Below, piece after piece: positions 29,675 through 41,744 of a stretch of 64,000 nt of DNA. Both the position numbers and the translations under genes were made by a program. Origin of the DNA: Allostella vacuolata (lineage in GTDB: Bacteria; Pseudomonadota; Alphaproteobacteria; ATCC43930; Allostellaceae); assembly GCA_006739055.1 (NCBI GenBank), contig AP019702.1, positions 124,001 through 188,000 on the forward strand, in the 5' to 3' direction. Under the pieces are notes generated by a model. The model did not search any database and was not told where the DNA came from. It was given only the letters and a program-made list of their open reading frames with translations. Every line of letters starts with the position of its first letter. The stretch's first letter is position 1.

Positions 29675-30980
29675 TCTGTCCGCCGCGGGCGAGCGCGACG
29701 GTCCCATCGCCGCGGCGGAGTTCGCCGCGGCGATGGACCGGCTCGGCCCGTTCGAGAATCGCCCGGCCGTCGCGGTGGCGGTCTCCGGCGGGCCCGACAG
29801 CCTTGCCCTCACCCTGCTGGCCGACGCCTGGGCGCGCCGGCAGGGCGGCTGTGTGGTCGCCCTGACCGTCGATCACGGGCTGCGCGCCGAAGCTGCGGCC
29901 GAGGCGGCGACCGTCGGGCGATGGCTGGCCGCGCGCGGCATCGCGCATCGGATCCTTAGCCATACGGGGCCCCGTCCCGCCACCCGCATCCAGGAGGCGG
30001 CGCGGCGCATCCGCTACGGGCTGCTGCTCGATGCCTGCCGCGGCGCGGGAATCCTGCACCTCCTGCTGGCGCACCACCGCGACGACCAGGCCGAGACAGT
30101 GGCCATCCGGACCGGCCGCGGCAGCGGCCCTGATGGATTGGCCGGCATGGCGCCGGTGCGGGAGACGCCGGAGGCTCGCCTGCTGCGGCCGCTCCTCGGG
30201 CAGTCCCGGCGACGACTGGTGGCGACGCTCGCGGCCCATGGCCAGCCATCCATTGCCGATCCCAGCAACCTCGACCGGCGCTACGACCGGGCGCGGCTGC
30301 GTCAGGACGGGCTCGATGCCGAAACCCTGCTGGCGGCGGCGGCCCGGGCGGCGGCTGCGCGCGCAGGGGAGGAGCAGGCCGTGGCCCATGCCGCGGCCGA
30401 TCTCGTCTGGCTCGCGCCCGAGGGCTACGCGCTGCTCGATGCGGCCGGCCTGGCGCGCCGGCCGGGCGCGATCCGGGTCCGGCTGCTGGCGGGACTGCTT
30501 GCCGCGATCGGCACGGCCGCCCCGTATGGCCCGCGCGGCGCAGCGCTGGCCCGGCTCGCGGAGCAGGTCGTGGCCGGCCGTTCGCCCCGCACCCTGGCCG
30601 GCTGCCATCTGCTGCCGTGGCGGGATCGGGTCCTGGTCTGCCGCGAGGCGTCGGCGATCGGTCCGGACGTGCCGGTTGCGCGCGATTTCGCGGCCGGGGG
30701 AGGGGGGATTCTGTGCTGGGATGACCGTTTCACCATTGCCGTACCGGCGCGGATGCCCATCTCCTGGCGAGTGGCCAGGCTCGGCGGTGCGCGCCCGGCG
30801 GGAGCCGGTCTTGCGGCGGTGCCGGGTCCGGTGCGGCCTACCCTGCCGGCCGTATGGAACGGCGGGCGCCTGATGGCCGTTCCGTCCGTGGCCTGGACGG
30901 CGGGGCCGGAGGTGCCGCAGCTGCATGCGGTGTTTCGTCCGCTACGGGCGCTTGCAGGGGGACCGTTCGCAGTTGTTTAA
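29640..30980 (+). CDS. tilS: tRNA(Ile)-lysidine synthetase TilS
   Basis: 446 residues. SGGPDS at about 49-54 is the PP-loop ATP site, followed by LTVDHGLRAEAAAEA and LLAHHRDDQAETVAIR, all TilS marks. It modifies C34 of the AUA-reading tRNA-Ile to lysidine. The GTG at 29640 overlaps cpoB by 35 bases; an ATG at 29733 also keeps the PP-loop. The C-terminal part is less conserved. It is usually placed between tol-pal and ftsH, as here. Confidence 0.92.
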   Translation: MPGGSASASAADLSAAGERDGPIAAAEFAAAMDRLGPFENRPAVAVAVSGGPDSLALTLLADAWARRQGGCVVALTVDHGLRAEAAAEAATVGRWLAARGIAHRILSHTGPRPATRIQEAARRIRYGLLLDACRGAGILHLLLAHHRDDQAETVAIRTGRGSGPDGLAGMAPVRETPEARLLRPLLGQSRRRLVATLAAHGQPSIADPSNLDRRYDRARLRQDGLDAETLLAAAARAAAARAGEEQAVAHAAADLVWLAPEGYALLDAAGLARRPGAIRVRLLAGLLAAIGTAAPYGPRGAALARLAEQVVAGRSPRTLAGCHLLPWRDRVLVCREASAIGPDVPVARDFAAGGGGILCWDDRFTIAVPARMPISWRVARLGGARPAGAGLAAVPGPVRPTLPAVWNGGRLMAVPSVAWTAGPEVPQLHAVFRPLRALAGGPFAVV

Positions 30981-31100
30981 TGCCAGCGTCGCATTATTTG
31001 TGGATGGGGCCGGCGGCAGGCCGGTTGTCTTCAGGGTTGATCGGGGTCTTCAGCGGCGACGTCGCGGACGCTCCGTATGCGGAGGGGAAGGGCCCCGAAC

Positions 31101-33047
<1,947 letters not shown>

Positions 33048-33094
33048 CGACCGGCGTCCCTGTCGGCGGCTTTCCGCGGCCGCGCGATCCGAAC

Positions 33095-34216
33095 GTGACA
33101 CCGACCCTCGAGCAGCTCCTGTCCCCCCTCGCCGGAGGACAGGAGCTGTATCTCGTGCCCCTCGGGCTGCAGACCGGCCCGGCGGCCCGGCCCCTCCTGG
33201 AGGCGGGCCTGGCGCGCCAACTGGCCGGTGGTCCCTCCGTCTTCACCATGGTCGAGATCGCGGTCCGGCGTGACGCAGGCCTCGCCCGGCTGACGGTTCC
33301 GGTCGGGGCGCTGGCGCAAGAGGGCTTGCTCGCGCATGGGGCGGCCGGGGAAACGGTGTCCGCCATCCTCGAGCGGCTATCGGCGCCGCGCCCATCCTTC
33401 GCCGGCCTCGCCCTGCCGGCGGTCATGGGGATCGTCAACGTCACGCCCGACAGCTTCTCCGACGGTGGCGAACGCCTCGATCCCTCGGCCGCGGTCGCGG
33501 CGGGGCTGGAGATGGTGGCGGCCGGGGCCGCTCTGGTCGATGTCGGTGGTGAATCCACCCGCCCGGGCGCCGAGCCGGTGGCGGAAGCCGAAGAGCTGCG
33601 CCGCGTCCTGCCGGTGGTGGCGGGGCTTGCCGCGGCGGGGGTCCGGGTGTCGATCGATACCCGACGGGCCGGGGTGATGCGGGCGGCGCTCGATGCCGGC
33701 GCGATCCTGGTCAACGACGTCACCGCGCTCGCGGGCGATGCCGGGTCGGTGGCCGCCGTGCGCGGCCACGCCGCCCCCGCGGTCCTGATGCACATGCAGG
33801 GCGAGCCGCGGACCATGCAGGCAGCACCCCGCTACGCCTCGGTGCTGCACGATGTCTACGACTATCTGGGCGGTCGGCTGGATGCCCTGTCCGGCGCCGG
33901 CCTGCCGCGCCAGCGCTTCGCGGTCGACCCCGGCATCGGCTTCGGCAAGACCGTCGCCCACAACCTGGCGATCCTGCGCGGCCTCGGCCTCTATCTCGGG
34001 CTGGGCGTCCCGCTGCTGGTCGGCCTGTCGCGCAAGGGCTTCATCGGCCGCATCGCGGGCGACGGCGCGGCCGCGCGGGACCGGCTCGGCGGTTCCCTGG
34101 CGGGGGTGCTGTGGGCACTCGACCGCGGGGCCTCGATCCTGCGGGTGCATGACGTGGCGGAGACGGCGCAGGCCATTGCCCTGTGGCGGGCGCTTTCCTC
34201 GGGAGAGGCCGAATGA
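33095..34216 (+). CDS. folP: Dihydropteroate synthase with N-terminal extension
   Basis: 373 residues, about 100 longer than the minimal enzyme. From residue 110 the motifs are standard: MGIVNVTPDSFSDGG, VDVGGESTRPGA, RVSIDTRRAG, LVNDVTAL, VLMHMQG, DPGIGFGKT, GLSRKGFIG and RVHDVAET. It joins p-aminobenzoate to the pterin pyrophosphate in folate synthesis. The N-terminal extension (LYLVPLGLQTGPAARPLLEAGL) is an unassigned domain. The stop overlaps the ExoD-family ATG. Confidence 0.93.
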   Translation: MTPTLEQLLSPLAGGQELYLVPLGLQTGPAARPLLEAGLARQLAGGPSVFTMVEIAVRRDAGLARLTVPVGALAQEGLLAHGAAGETVSAILERLSAPRPSFAGLALPAVMGIVNVTPDSFSDGGERLDPSAAVAAGLEMVAAGAALVDVGGESTRPGAEPVAEAEELRRVLPVVAGLAAAGVRVSIDTRRAGVMRAALDAGAILVNDVTALAGDAGSVAAVRGHAAPAVLMHMQGEPRTMQAAPRYASVLHDVYDYLGGRLDALSGAGLPRQRFAVDPGIGFGKTVAHNLAILRGLGLYLGLGVPLLVGLSRKGFIGRIAGDGAAARDRLGGSLAGVLWALDRGASILRVHDVAETAQAIALWRALSSGEAE

Positions 34217-34881
34217 CCGACGACATGCCGCTGCCCGGGCCGCGTCACGCGGCGGGCGAGGACGCCGCGGCCGAGGAGCGGACCTCCGCCCTGCTGCACC
34301 GCATCGCCATGGACATGCCGTCGGACCGGGTCGCGCTCGGCGCGCTGGTGGAGGCGCTGGGCGATCGCGGCTTCGCCATCGTCCTGCTCGTGCTGGCCGT
34401 GCCCAACTCGCTGCCGATCCCGAGCCCGCCCGGCTTCTCCACCGTGTTCGGGGTGCCGCTCGCCTTCTTCTCCGCCCAGATGATGCTGGGGCGGGCCAGC
34501 CCCTGGCTGCCCCAGCGCATGTTGCGCCGGACCGTCAGCCGGCGCGACTTCCGCCTCATGGTCGCCAAGATCCTGCCCTGGCTGGAGCGGCTCGAGCGCT
34601 ACTGCCGGCCCCGCGGCCGAGCCCTGACGGGTCGGACCGCCGAGCGGTTCCTGGGGGCGGTCTACCTGCTGCTATCGGTGCTGCTGGCGTTGCCGATCCC
34701 GGGCGGCAACTTTCCGCCCGGCCTGTCGATGACGATCATGTCGCTCGGCCTCCTGGAGAAGGACGGGCGCATGGTCGGGATCGGCCTCGCTGTCGCCGCC
34801 GTGGCGACGGCGGTCGTCAGCTTCATCGCCGTGGTCTCGTTCCACCTGATCGTGGGACTGCTGCAGCGCTTCCTGCCGTAG
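34213..34881 (+). CDS. ExoD-family membrane protein
   Basis: 222 residues, starting in a four-base overlap with folP. DRVALGALVEALGDRGFAI and PIPSPPGFSTVFGVPLAFFSAQMMLG are ExoD-family marks. There are about four membrane segments, two of them near the C-terminus. ExoD was named from a rhizobial mutant with altered exopolysaccharide and alkali sensitivity; its molecular role remains unknown. It is convergent to tatA with a strong hairpin between. Confidence 0.88.
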   Translation: MTDDMPLPGPRHAAGEDAAAEERTSALLHRIAMDMPSDRVALGALVEALGDRGFAIVLLVLAVPNSLPIPSPPGFSTVFGVPLAFFSAQMMLGRASPWLPQRMLRRTVSRRDFRLMVAKILPWLERLERYCRPRGRALTGRTAERFLGAVYLLLSVLLALPIPGGNFPPGLSMTIMSLGLLEKDGRMVGIGLAVAAVATAVVSFIAVVSFHLIVGLLQRFLP

Positions 34882-34883
34882 CG

Positions 34884-34916
34884 CCGCCGCCGCGCGGGCC
34901 GCCCGCGCGGCGGCGG
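34884..34916. terminator. Long GC hairpin between convergent exoD-like and tatA genes
   Basis: A perfect inverted repeat of 16 bases around one central base lies exactly between the two convergent stops. No U-tract is present on either side. It is likely to act as a bidirectional terminator or at least a barrier to read-through. Confidence 0.6.
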
Positions 34917-34920
34917 GTCT

Positions 34921-35175
34921 TCAGGACACCTTCTGCGCGGCGCCCGGCTGGGTCGATTCGGCCGCGACGTTGGCCGGTGCCGGGCTGACGGGACGGGAAG
35001 CGACCGGCTCCGGATGGGTGATCTCCTCCGGCTTGTCCTCTTCCTTCATGCCCTGCTTGAAGTTCTTGATGCCCTTGGCGACGTCGCCCATCACCCGCGG
35101 CAGCTTGCCGGCGCCGAACACGATCAGGATGACGGCCAGAACGATCAACCAGTGCCAGATGCTGAAGCTACCCAT
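34921..35175 (-). CDS. tatA: Twin-arginine translocase subunit TatA
   Basis: 84 residues: a short periplasmic start, one membrane helix ([15 protein letters not shown]) ending in FGAGKLP, and an amphipathic helix ([17 protein letters not shown]), then an acidic/proline tail. TatA oligomers form the passage for folded proteins. The ATG at 35175 follows GGGGAG. No tatB or tatC lies beside it in this window, so it is either split from them or they are elsewhere. Confidence 0.92.
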   Translation of the reverse strand: MGSFSIWHWLIVLAVILIVFGAGKLPRVMGDVAKGIKNFKQGMKEEDKPEEITHPEPVASRPVSPAPANVAAESTQPGAAQKVS

Positions 35176-35393
35176 TGCAATCTCCCCGTTGCGGCTCCGG
35201 ACGCCGGCCCCCATCCGACGACCGCCCACACAGATATAGCGACCACGGCGGGGCCTTGCCACCCGAGGGGCATCCCGGCTCTCGCCGCCCTTTCCTTGCG
35301 CCTGTTATATACGGCTCATGGGCTGCGGGCGAGTCCGGCCCGGAAATCGATCCCGGCCGGGCGCCGGCGACGGCACAGGAAGAGGTACGGGCG

Positions 35394-36766
<1,373 letters not shown>

Positions 36767-36767
<1 letters not shown>

Positions 36768-37570
36768 TGCGCGGCCGGGTCCTCATCGTCGCCGGCTCCG
36801 ACTCGGGCGGCGGCGCCGGCATCCAGGCCGACATCAAGGCGGTGACGGCCCTGGGCGGCTTCGCCATGACCGCCATCACCGCGCTGACGGCGCAGAACAC
36901 GCTGGGGGTGCATGGCGTGGTCGCCATCGAGCCCACCTTCATCGCCCTGCAGATGGCGGTCGTGCTCGACGACCTCGGCGCCGACTGCGTCAAGACCGGG
37001 ATGCTGCACGATGCGGCGGTGATCTCCACGGTGGTCGACATGCTGGCGGCCAAGGCGCCGTCGGTCCCGCTCGTCTGCGACCCGGTGATGATCGCCAAGG
37101 GCGGCCATCCGCTGCTGGTGGAGAGTGCGGTCGCGGCCCTGCGCCAGCGGCTGCTGCCGCGCGCCGGCCTGCTGACGCCCAACCTGCCGGAGGCGGAGGT
37201 CCTGCTCGGCCGGACGATCCCGGACCTGCCGGCGATGGAGAGGGCGGCGGAGGCGCTGCGGCAGCTGGGGCCGTCGGCAGTCCTGCTGAAAGGCGGGCAC
37301 GGCACGGGGGCCGAGGTGGTGGACGTGCTGGCCGACGGCGCCGGCATCCATCATTTCCGCTCGCCGCGCATCGACAGCCGCCACACCCACGGCACCGGCT
37401 GCACCCTGGCGTCGGCCATCGCGGTCGGCCTGGCCCAGGGAATGCCGCTGATCCGTGCGGTGGCGACCGCGCGCGACTATGTATTGGAGGCGATCCGGCG
37501 GGCGCCCGGCTTCGGCGCCGGCCATGGCCCGCTCGATCATGGCCATACCATGTGCCGGCCGGCCGGTTGA
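36767..37570 (+). CDS. thiD: Hydroxymethylpyrimidine kinase/phosphomethylpyrimidine kinase
   Basis: 267 residues. IVAGSDSGGGAGIQADIKA at the start is the ThiD substrate loop, with VCDPVMIAKGG and the ribokinase-type HTHGTGCTLASAIA near the end. It phosphorylates HMP to HMP-pyrophosphate, the partner substrate for ThiE. It is translationally coupled to glmM, so thiamine synthesis here is split between two loci. Confidence 0.95.
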
Positions 37571-37622
37571 ACCCGGCCGCCGGCGACCATCATCGGCAAC
37601 CCGACCAGGAGGGCATGCGGCA

Positions 37623-38009
37623 ATGAACAGAATCCTCGGAGCGGCGGCGGTCGCCGCCATGACGGCGGCAGCGCCGGCCCAGGCCGCCTATGTCGAGATC
37701 TGGAACCTGATGACGGCCAATCCCTACGGTGCCCAGCTGGTGGTCGAGGACGTCCGCTTCGCCGACGGCGGCATCGAGGCGCCGCCGCGGGCGGTCGGCC
37801 AGACGCTGCGTCTGGGCGACGGAACCGTGACCGGCTTCGTCCTGGTGTCGCAGACGCCGACCGGGGGCCTCGCCTTCGCCCTCCAGTGCGCGCCGGAGGC
37901 CTCCTATGGCCGGGTGGAGATCGAGAATCCCTGGACCGTGTCGGCCAGCGGTGCTTGCCGCGTGGTGCGCCGCGGCACCGTCACCGGCAACATCATCCAG
38001 TGGGATTGA
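37623..38009 (+). CDS. Hypothetical secreted protein
   Basis: 128 residues. A signal peptide ends at about APAQAAY; the mature part is rich in beta-strand-like segments (AQLVVEDVRFADGG, TVTGFVLVSQTPTGGLAF) and has two cysteines (in FALQCAPE and SGACRVV) that could form a disulfide. AGGAGG lies upstream of the ATG. I do not recognise the family. It stands alone after thiD and meets the MocR gene head-on eight bases past its stop. Confidence 0.75.
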   Translation: MNRILGAAAVAAMTAAAPAQAAYVEIWNLMTANPYGAQLVVEDVRFADGGIEAPPRAVGQTLRLGDGTVTGFVLVSQTPTGGLAFALQCAPEASYGRVEIENPWTVSASGACRVVRRGTVTGNIIQWD

Positions 38010-38016
38010 GCGGCCC

Positions 38017-39429
38017 TCAGACGAACGAGGCCGCCATTCCCGGCTGCTCGGCCAGGAGGCCGGTCAGCACCGCCAGGCCGCGCGCCAGTTCGTCGCGGCC
38101 GGCGGCCGCCCCGTAGCAGATGCGGACCGCGTCGGGCGCGGCCTGCCGGGTGACGGCAAAGGCGGTCGGCGGGGTGACGGCGACATGCCGCCGTCGCGCC
38201 TCCGCCACGAACTCGTCGGCCCGCCACGCCTCGGGCAGGTGCAGCCACGCGTGGTAGCTGACCGCGCCGCCCGGTGAGCGGGCGGCGGGCAGGGCCGCCT
38301 CCACCATCGCCTGGCGGGCGGCGGCCTCCGCGCGGCGCTCGCGGACCATGCGCTGGGCGGTGCCGTCGCCGATCCAGTCGGTGGCGATGGCGGCCGCCAG
38401 CGGGCTCGCCATCCACGAGGTGGCGCGCACCGCCTGCGTCACCCGCTCCAGGCGGCCGGGGCGGGCGGTGACGTAGCCGATGCGCTGGCCGGCCGCGATG
38501 CTCTTCGACAGGCTGGTGAGGAACAGCCCCTCGGCGATGCCCAGCGCCGCCATCGGCGGCGGCGCGTCCGGGACCAGGAAGCCGTAGCAGTCATCCTCGA
38601 TGATCGGCATGTCGTGGCGGGCGGCGATGGCCGCGATCTCGCGGCGCCGAGCTTCCGGCATCACGGCCGCGGTCGGGTTGTGCAGGCTCGGCATGCAATA
38701 GAGCGCCTTGGCCCCGGTCGTCCGGCAGCCGGCGGCCAGCGCGTCGGGCACCAGCCCGTGCGCGTCGATGGCGACGCCCGCCAGTTTCAGCCCGAGCAGC
38801 GCCGCGGCCGCCTTCACCCCGGGATAGGTCAGGTTCTCGACCAGCACGGTATCGCCCGACGCCGCGACCGCGGCCAGGCAGACGACGATCGCGTGCTGGC
38901 CGCCGGCCGTGACCGCCACGTCCTCCGCCCGGACCGAGAGGCCGCTGCGGCCGATCCAGGCGGCGCCCGCGGCGCGGTCCGACAGCCGTCCGGCATGCGG
39001 GTGGTACGGCAGCAGCGCCGCCAGGTCGCCGCGGTCGGCCAGGCGCCGCAGCGCCGCGGCCAGCTCCGCCTCGTGGCCGGGGATGACGGGAAAGTTGAGG
39101 CTGAGGTCGATCAGGGGAGAGGCGCCACCCGGGTCGGACTGCGCGGAGTCGGCCGCGGAATAGGAGATCGCGACATCGGCGGGGGCAGCGCCGCGGACAT
39201 AGGTGCCGCGGCCGACCTCGCCCGCGATCAGCCCGCGCCGCTCCGCCTCGGCATAGGCGCGGGTGACGGTGCCGACCGTCAGCCCCAGCCGCCAGGCCAG
39301 CTCGCGGTGCGTCGGCAGCCGCATGCCGGGGCGCACGGCACCGCGGCGGATGTCGTCGGCCAGTGCGTCGGCGATCGCCCGGTACTTGGGCCCGGTCCGG
39401 TCGGCCACATGGGGCAGCCAAATTGTCAT
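38017..39429 (-). CDS. MocR-type regulator: GntR DNA-binding domain fused to aminotransferase
   Basis: 470 residues. The N-terminal winged helix (about 15-75: YRAIADALADDIRRG, LPTHRELAWRLGLTVGTVTRAYAEAE) is GntR type. The rest is a fold-type I aminotransferase domain with the PLP lysine in SLSKSIAAGQRIGYV. Such proteins sense PLP or amino compounds and control nearby genes. Its promoter overlaps palindromes in the 90-base gap shared with the DUF1127 gene and the PLP-lyase and PhzF genes beyond. Confidence 0.93.
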   Translation of the reverse strand: MTIWLPHVADRTGPKYRAIADALADDIRRGAVRPGMRLPTHRELAWRLGLTVGTVTRAYAEAERRGLIAGEVGRGTYVRGAAPADVAISYSAADSAQSDPGGASPLIDLSLNFPVIPGHEAELAAALRRLADRGDLAALLPYHPHAGRLSDRAAGAAWIGRSGLSVRAEDVAVTAGGQHAIVVCLAAVAASGDTVLVENLTYPGVKAAAALLGLKLAGVAIDAHGLVPDALAAGCRTTGAKALYCMPSLHNPTAAVMPEARRREIAAIAARHDMPIIEDDCYGFLVPDAPPPMAALGIAEGLFLTSLSKSIAAGQRIGYVTARPGRLERVTQAVRATSWMASPLAAAIATDWIGDGTAQRMVRERRAEAAARQAMVEAALPAARSPGGAVSYHAWLHLPEAWRADEFVAEARRRHVAVTPPTAFAVTRQAAPDAVRICYGAAAGRDELARGLAVLTGLLAEQPGMAASFV

Positions 39430-39466
39430 GGAGACAATTGATAAATTGACGTGTTCCGAGCGTCAA
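39421..39466. promoter_or_regulatory. Operator/promoter region of the MocR gene
   Basis: Two inverted repeats stand side by side: AATTGTC-N5-GACAATT (39421-39427 and 39433-39439), which spans the MocR start codon, and TTGACG-N9-CGTCAA (39446-39451 and 39461-39466). Leftward, TTGACG and TATCAA (plus 39438-39443) are 17 bases apart and form a good promoter overlapping the first palindrome. Transcription would start next to the ATG. Autorepression is likely. Confidence 0.55.
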
Positions 39467-39519
39467 TGTTTTCCTGAATGTGCCGATTGTATCGATCGGT
39501 CAGTCATGGAAACGGAGCA

Positions 39520-39747
39520 ATGTCCACCAACATACCCAGCCTGTCCCGGCCCCTCGTCCCGGCCGCCGCGACCCCTGCGGCGCGGCCGTCCCTGATCCGG
39601 CGCATTTTCGGCCTTCTGGTGCAGCTGCAGGATCGCGCGCGCGAGCGGCAGCACATCGCGGCACTGGACCCGCGCATGCTGCGTGATATGGGAATGACTC
39701 CGGACGACGTATCGCGCGAGCTGGGCAAGCTCCACTGGCGACGCTAG
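39520..39747 (+). CDS. DUF1127 small protein
   Basis: 75 residues with the DUF1127 (YjiS-like) pattern in the C-terminal half: RERQHIAALDPRMLRDMGMTPDDVSREL. Some alphaproteobacterial DUF1127 proteins bind RNA or affect phosphate and stress responses; this one is unstudied. It is divergent from the MocR gene and 36 bases ahead of a PLP-lyase gene, so may belong to the same regulated unit. Confidence 0.82.
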   Translation: MSTNIPSLSRPLVPAAATPAARPSLIRRIFGLLVQLQDRARERQHIAALDPRMLRDMGMTPDDVSRELGKLHWRR

Positions 39748-39783
39748 GGCCGGGGAGCAAGGGGCGGGAGGGGCAGGAGCAGG

Positions 39784-40911
39784 ATGCGGATCGAGACGCT
39801 GGCAGTGCATGCGGGCACCGAGGTCGACGAGGGTTCCCAGGCGGTGACGCCGCCGATCGTCCTGTCGACGACCTTCGCCCGCGGCGCCGATGGGACCTTC
39901 CCGAAGGGCCATATCTACACGCGGAGTTCCAATCCCAATCGCGCCGAGCTGGAGCAGGCCGTCGCCGCCCTCGAAGGAGGGGCGGCGGCGGCCGCCTTCG
40001 GGTCCGGCATGGCGGCGATCGCCGGGGTCTTCCAGGCGCTGGAGCCGGGGGCGCACGTTATCGCGCCGGGCGACAGCTACCACGGCACCGTCCACCTGCT
40101 GCGCCAGGTGTTCGACCGCTGGGGCCTGGCATTCGACTTCGTCGACATGCGGGATCCGGCGGCGGTCGCGCGGGCGATGCGGCCATCGACCCGGCTGCTG
40201 TGGATCGAGACGCCCTCGAACCCGATGCTGCACATGGTCGACATCGCGGCACTTGGCGCGCTGGCGCACCGGCACGGGGCGATCGCGGCGGTGGACAACA
40301 CCTGGGCGACGCCGCTGCTGCAGCAGCCGCTGGCGCTCGGTTGCGACCTCGTCATGCATTCGACCACCAAGTACCTGGGCGGCCACTCCGACGTGCTGGG
40401 CGGCATCGTGGTGACGCGGGAGCGCAGTGCGTTCTTCGAGCGGATCGAGACCGTCCTGCGCCTGGGCGGCGCCGTGCCGTCGCCGTTCGACTGCTGGCTG
40501 ATCCGTCGCGGCATCCGCACCCTGCCGGCGCGCATGCGCGTCCATTGCGAGAATGCCGAGATCCTGGCCCAGTTCCTGGCCGGCCACCCGATGGTCGAAC
40601 GGGTGCATTATCCGGGCCTGCCGAGCCATCCCGGGCACGAGCTCGCGCGGCGCCAGATGCGCCGGTTCGGCGGCATGCTGTCGTTCGAGGTCCGCGGCGG
40701 CCGCGAGGCGGCGATGGCGGTGGCGGCGGGGGTGGAGATCTTCGCCCGCGCCACCAGCCTGGGCGGGGTCGAGAGCCTGATCGAGCATCGCGCCTCGATC
40801 GAGGGGCCGGACAGCAAGACGCCCCAGTCGCTGCTCCGGGTCTCGGTCGGGCTGGAGAATGCCGAGGACCTGGTGGCTGACCTCGACCACGCGCTTTCCA
40901 CCCTGCAATAG
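39784..40911 (+). CDS. Trans-sulfuration PLP enzyme (cystathionine gamma-synthase/lyase or methionine gamma-lyase type)
   Basis: 375 residues of the Cys/Met metabolism PLP family, shorter than the sulfhydrylase at 1402. The PLP lysine is Lys196 in STTKYLGGHSDVLGG. The ETPSNPMLHMVDI and VSVGLEN segments are typical. Which reaction it performs is not decidable by eye. It lies downstream of DUF1127 and a divergent MocR regulator and just ahead of a PhzF gene, suggesting breakdown of an amino-acid-like compound. Confidence 0.87.
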   Translation: MRIETLAVHAGTEVDEGSQAVTPPIVLSTTFARGADGTFPKGHIYTRSSNPNRAELEQAVAALEGGAAAAAFGSGMAAIAGVFQALEPGAHVIAPGDSYHGTVHLLRQVFDRWGLAFDFVDMRDPAAVARAMRPSTRLLWIETPSNPMLHMVDIAALGALAHRHGAIAAVDNTWATPLLQQPLALGCDLVMHSTTKYLGGHSDVLGGIVVTRERSAFFERIETVLRLGGAVPSPFDCWLIRRGIRTLPARMRVHCENAEILAQFLAGHPMVERVHYPGLPSHPGHELARRQMRRFGGMLSFEVRGGREAAMAVAAGVEIFARATSLGGVESLIEHRASIEGPDSKTPQSLLRVSVGLENAEDLVADLDHALSTLQ

Positions 40912-40921
40912 GACGTTGCCC

Positions 40922-41704
40922 ATGATCGTGCCGATCTATCAGGTCGATGCCTTCGCCGACCGCGTCTTCGACGGCAACCCGGCCGCCGTCTGCCCGCTGG
41001 AGGAATGGCTGTCGGACCGCCACATGCAGTTCATCGCCGCGGAGAACAACCTGTCGGAGACGGCCTTCTTCGTCCCGGAGGGGGACGGGTTCCGCCTGCG
41101 CTGGTTCACCCCGCAGGTCGAGGTCGACCTGTGCGGCCATGCCACCCTGGCGACGGCGGCCGTGCTCTATCGCGAGCTGGGCTACGACCGGCCGGAGATC
41201 CGCTTCCACACGATGAAGGCCGGCACCCTGACCGTGGCGCAGGATGGCGACTGGTTCGTGCTCGACTTCCCGTCGCGTCCGCCCGGCCCGATCGACGCCC
41301 CCGCGGCCCTGGCGGCGGCCCTGGGGGCGCCACCGTCCCGCGTGCTGGCGGCGCGCGACTACCTGGCCGTCTATGACGATGCGGCCGCGATCCGCGCGCT
41401 GCGGCCCGACATGGCGGCGCTGGCCGCGCTCGACCGGTTCGCGGTGTGCGTCACGGCGCCGGGGGAGGATTGCGACTTCGTCTCGCGCTTCTTCGCGCCG
41501 GCCAAGGGCGTGCCGGAGGATCCGGTGACCGGGTCCGCCCATTGCACGCTCATTCCCTACTGGGCCGACCGGCTCGGCCGTGCGGAACTGGAGGCGCGCC
41601 AGTTGTCCCGCCGCGGCGGCCGGCTGCGCTGCAGCCTCAAGGGCGACCGGGTCGCGATCGCCGGGCAGGCGGTGCTCTACATGAAGGGCGAGCTGTTCCT
41701 CTGA
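40922..41704 (+). CDS. PhzF family isomerase/epimerase-like protein
   Basis: 260 residues with the two-fold hotdog-like PhzF fold. YQVDAFADRVFDGNPAAV and NNLSETAFF (Glu46, the expected acid/base) mark the first half; DPVTGSAHCTLIPYW marks the second. PhzF itself isomerises a phenazine precursor, but most relatives have unknown substrates, and no phenazine genes are present. It starts 10 bases after the PLP lyase. Confidence 0.9.
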   Translation: MIVPIYQVDAFADRVFDGNPAAVCPLEEWLSDRHMQFIAAENNLSETAFFVPEGDGFRLRWFTPQVEVDLCGHATLATAAVLYRELGYDRPEIRFHTMKAGTLTVAQDGDWFVLDFPSRPPGPIDAPAALAAALGAPPSRVLAARDYLAVYDDAAAIRALRPDMAALAALDRFAVCVTAPGEDCDFVSRFFAPAKGVPEDPVTGSAHCTLIPYWADRLGRAELEARQLSRRGGRLRCSLKGDRVAIAGQAVLYMKGELFL

Positions 41705-41712
41705 GGGACCGG

Positions 41713-41738
41713 CCGGCGCGGCCCGGCGGCCGCGCCGG
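41713..41738. terminator. GC hairpin between convergent phzF-like and lipoprotein genes
   Basis: A perfect 11-bp stem (41713-41723 with 41728-41738) and CGGC loop fill the 40-base gap between the two convergent stops. There is no U-tract. Probably a bidirectional terminator. Confidence 0.55.
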
Positions 41739-41744
41739 GCAGGC

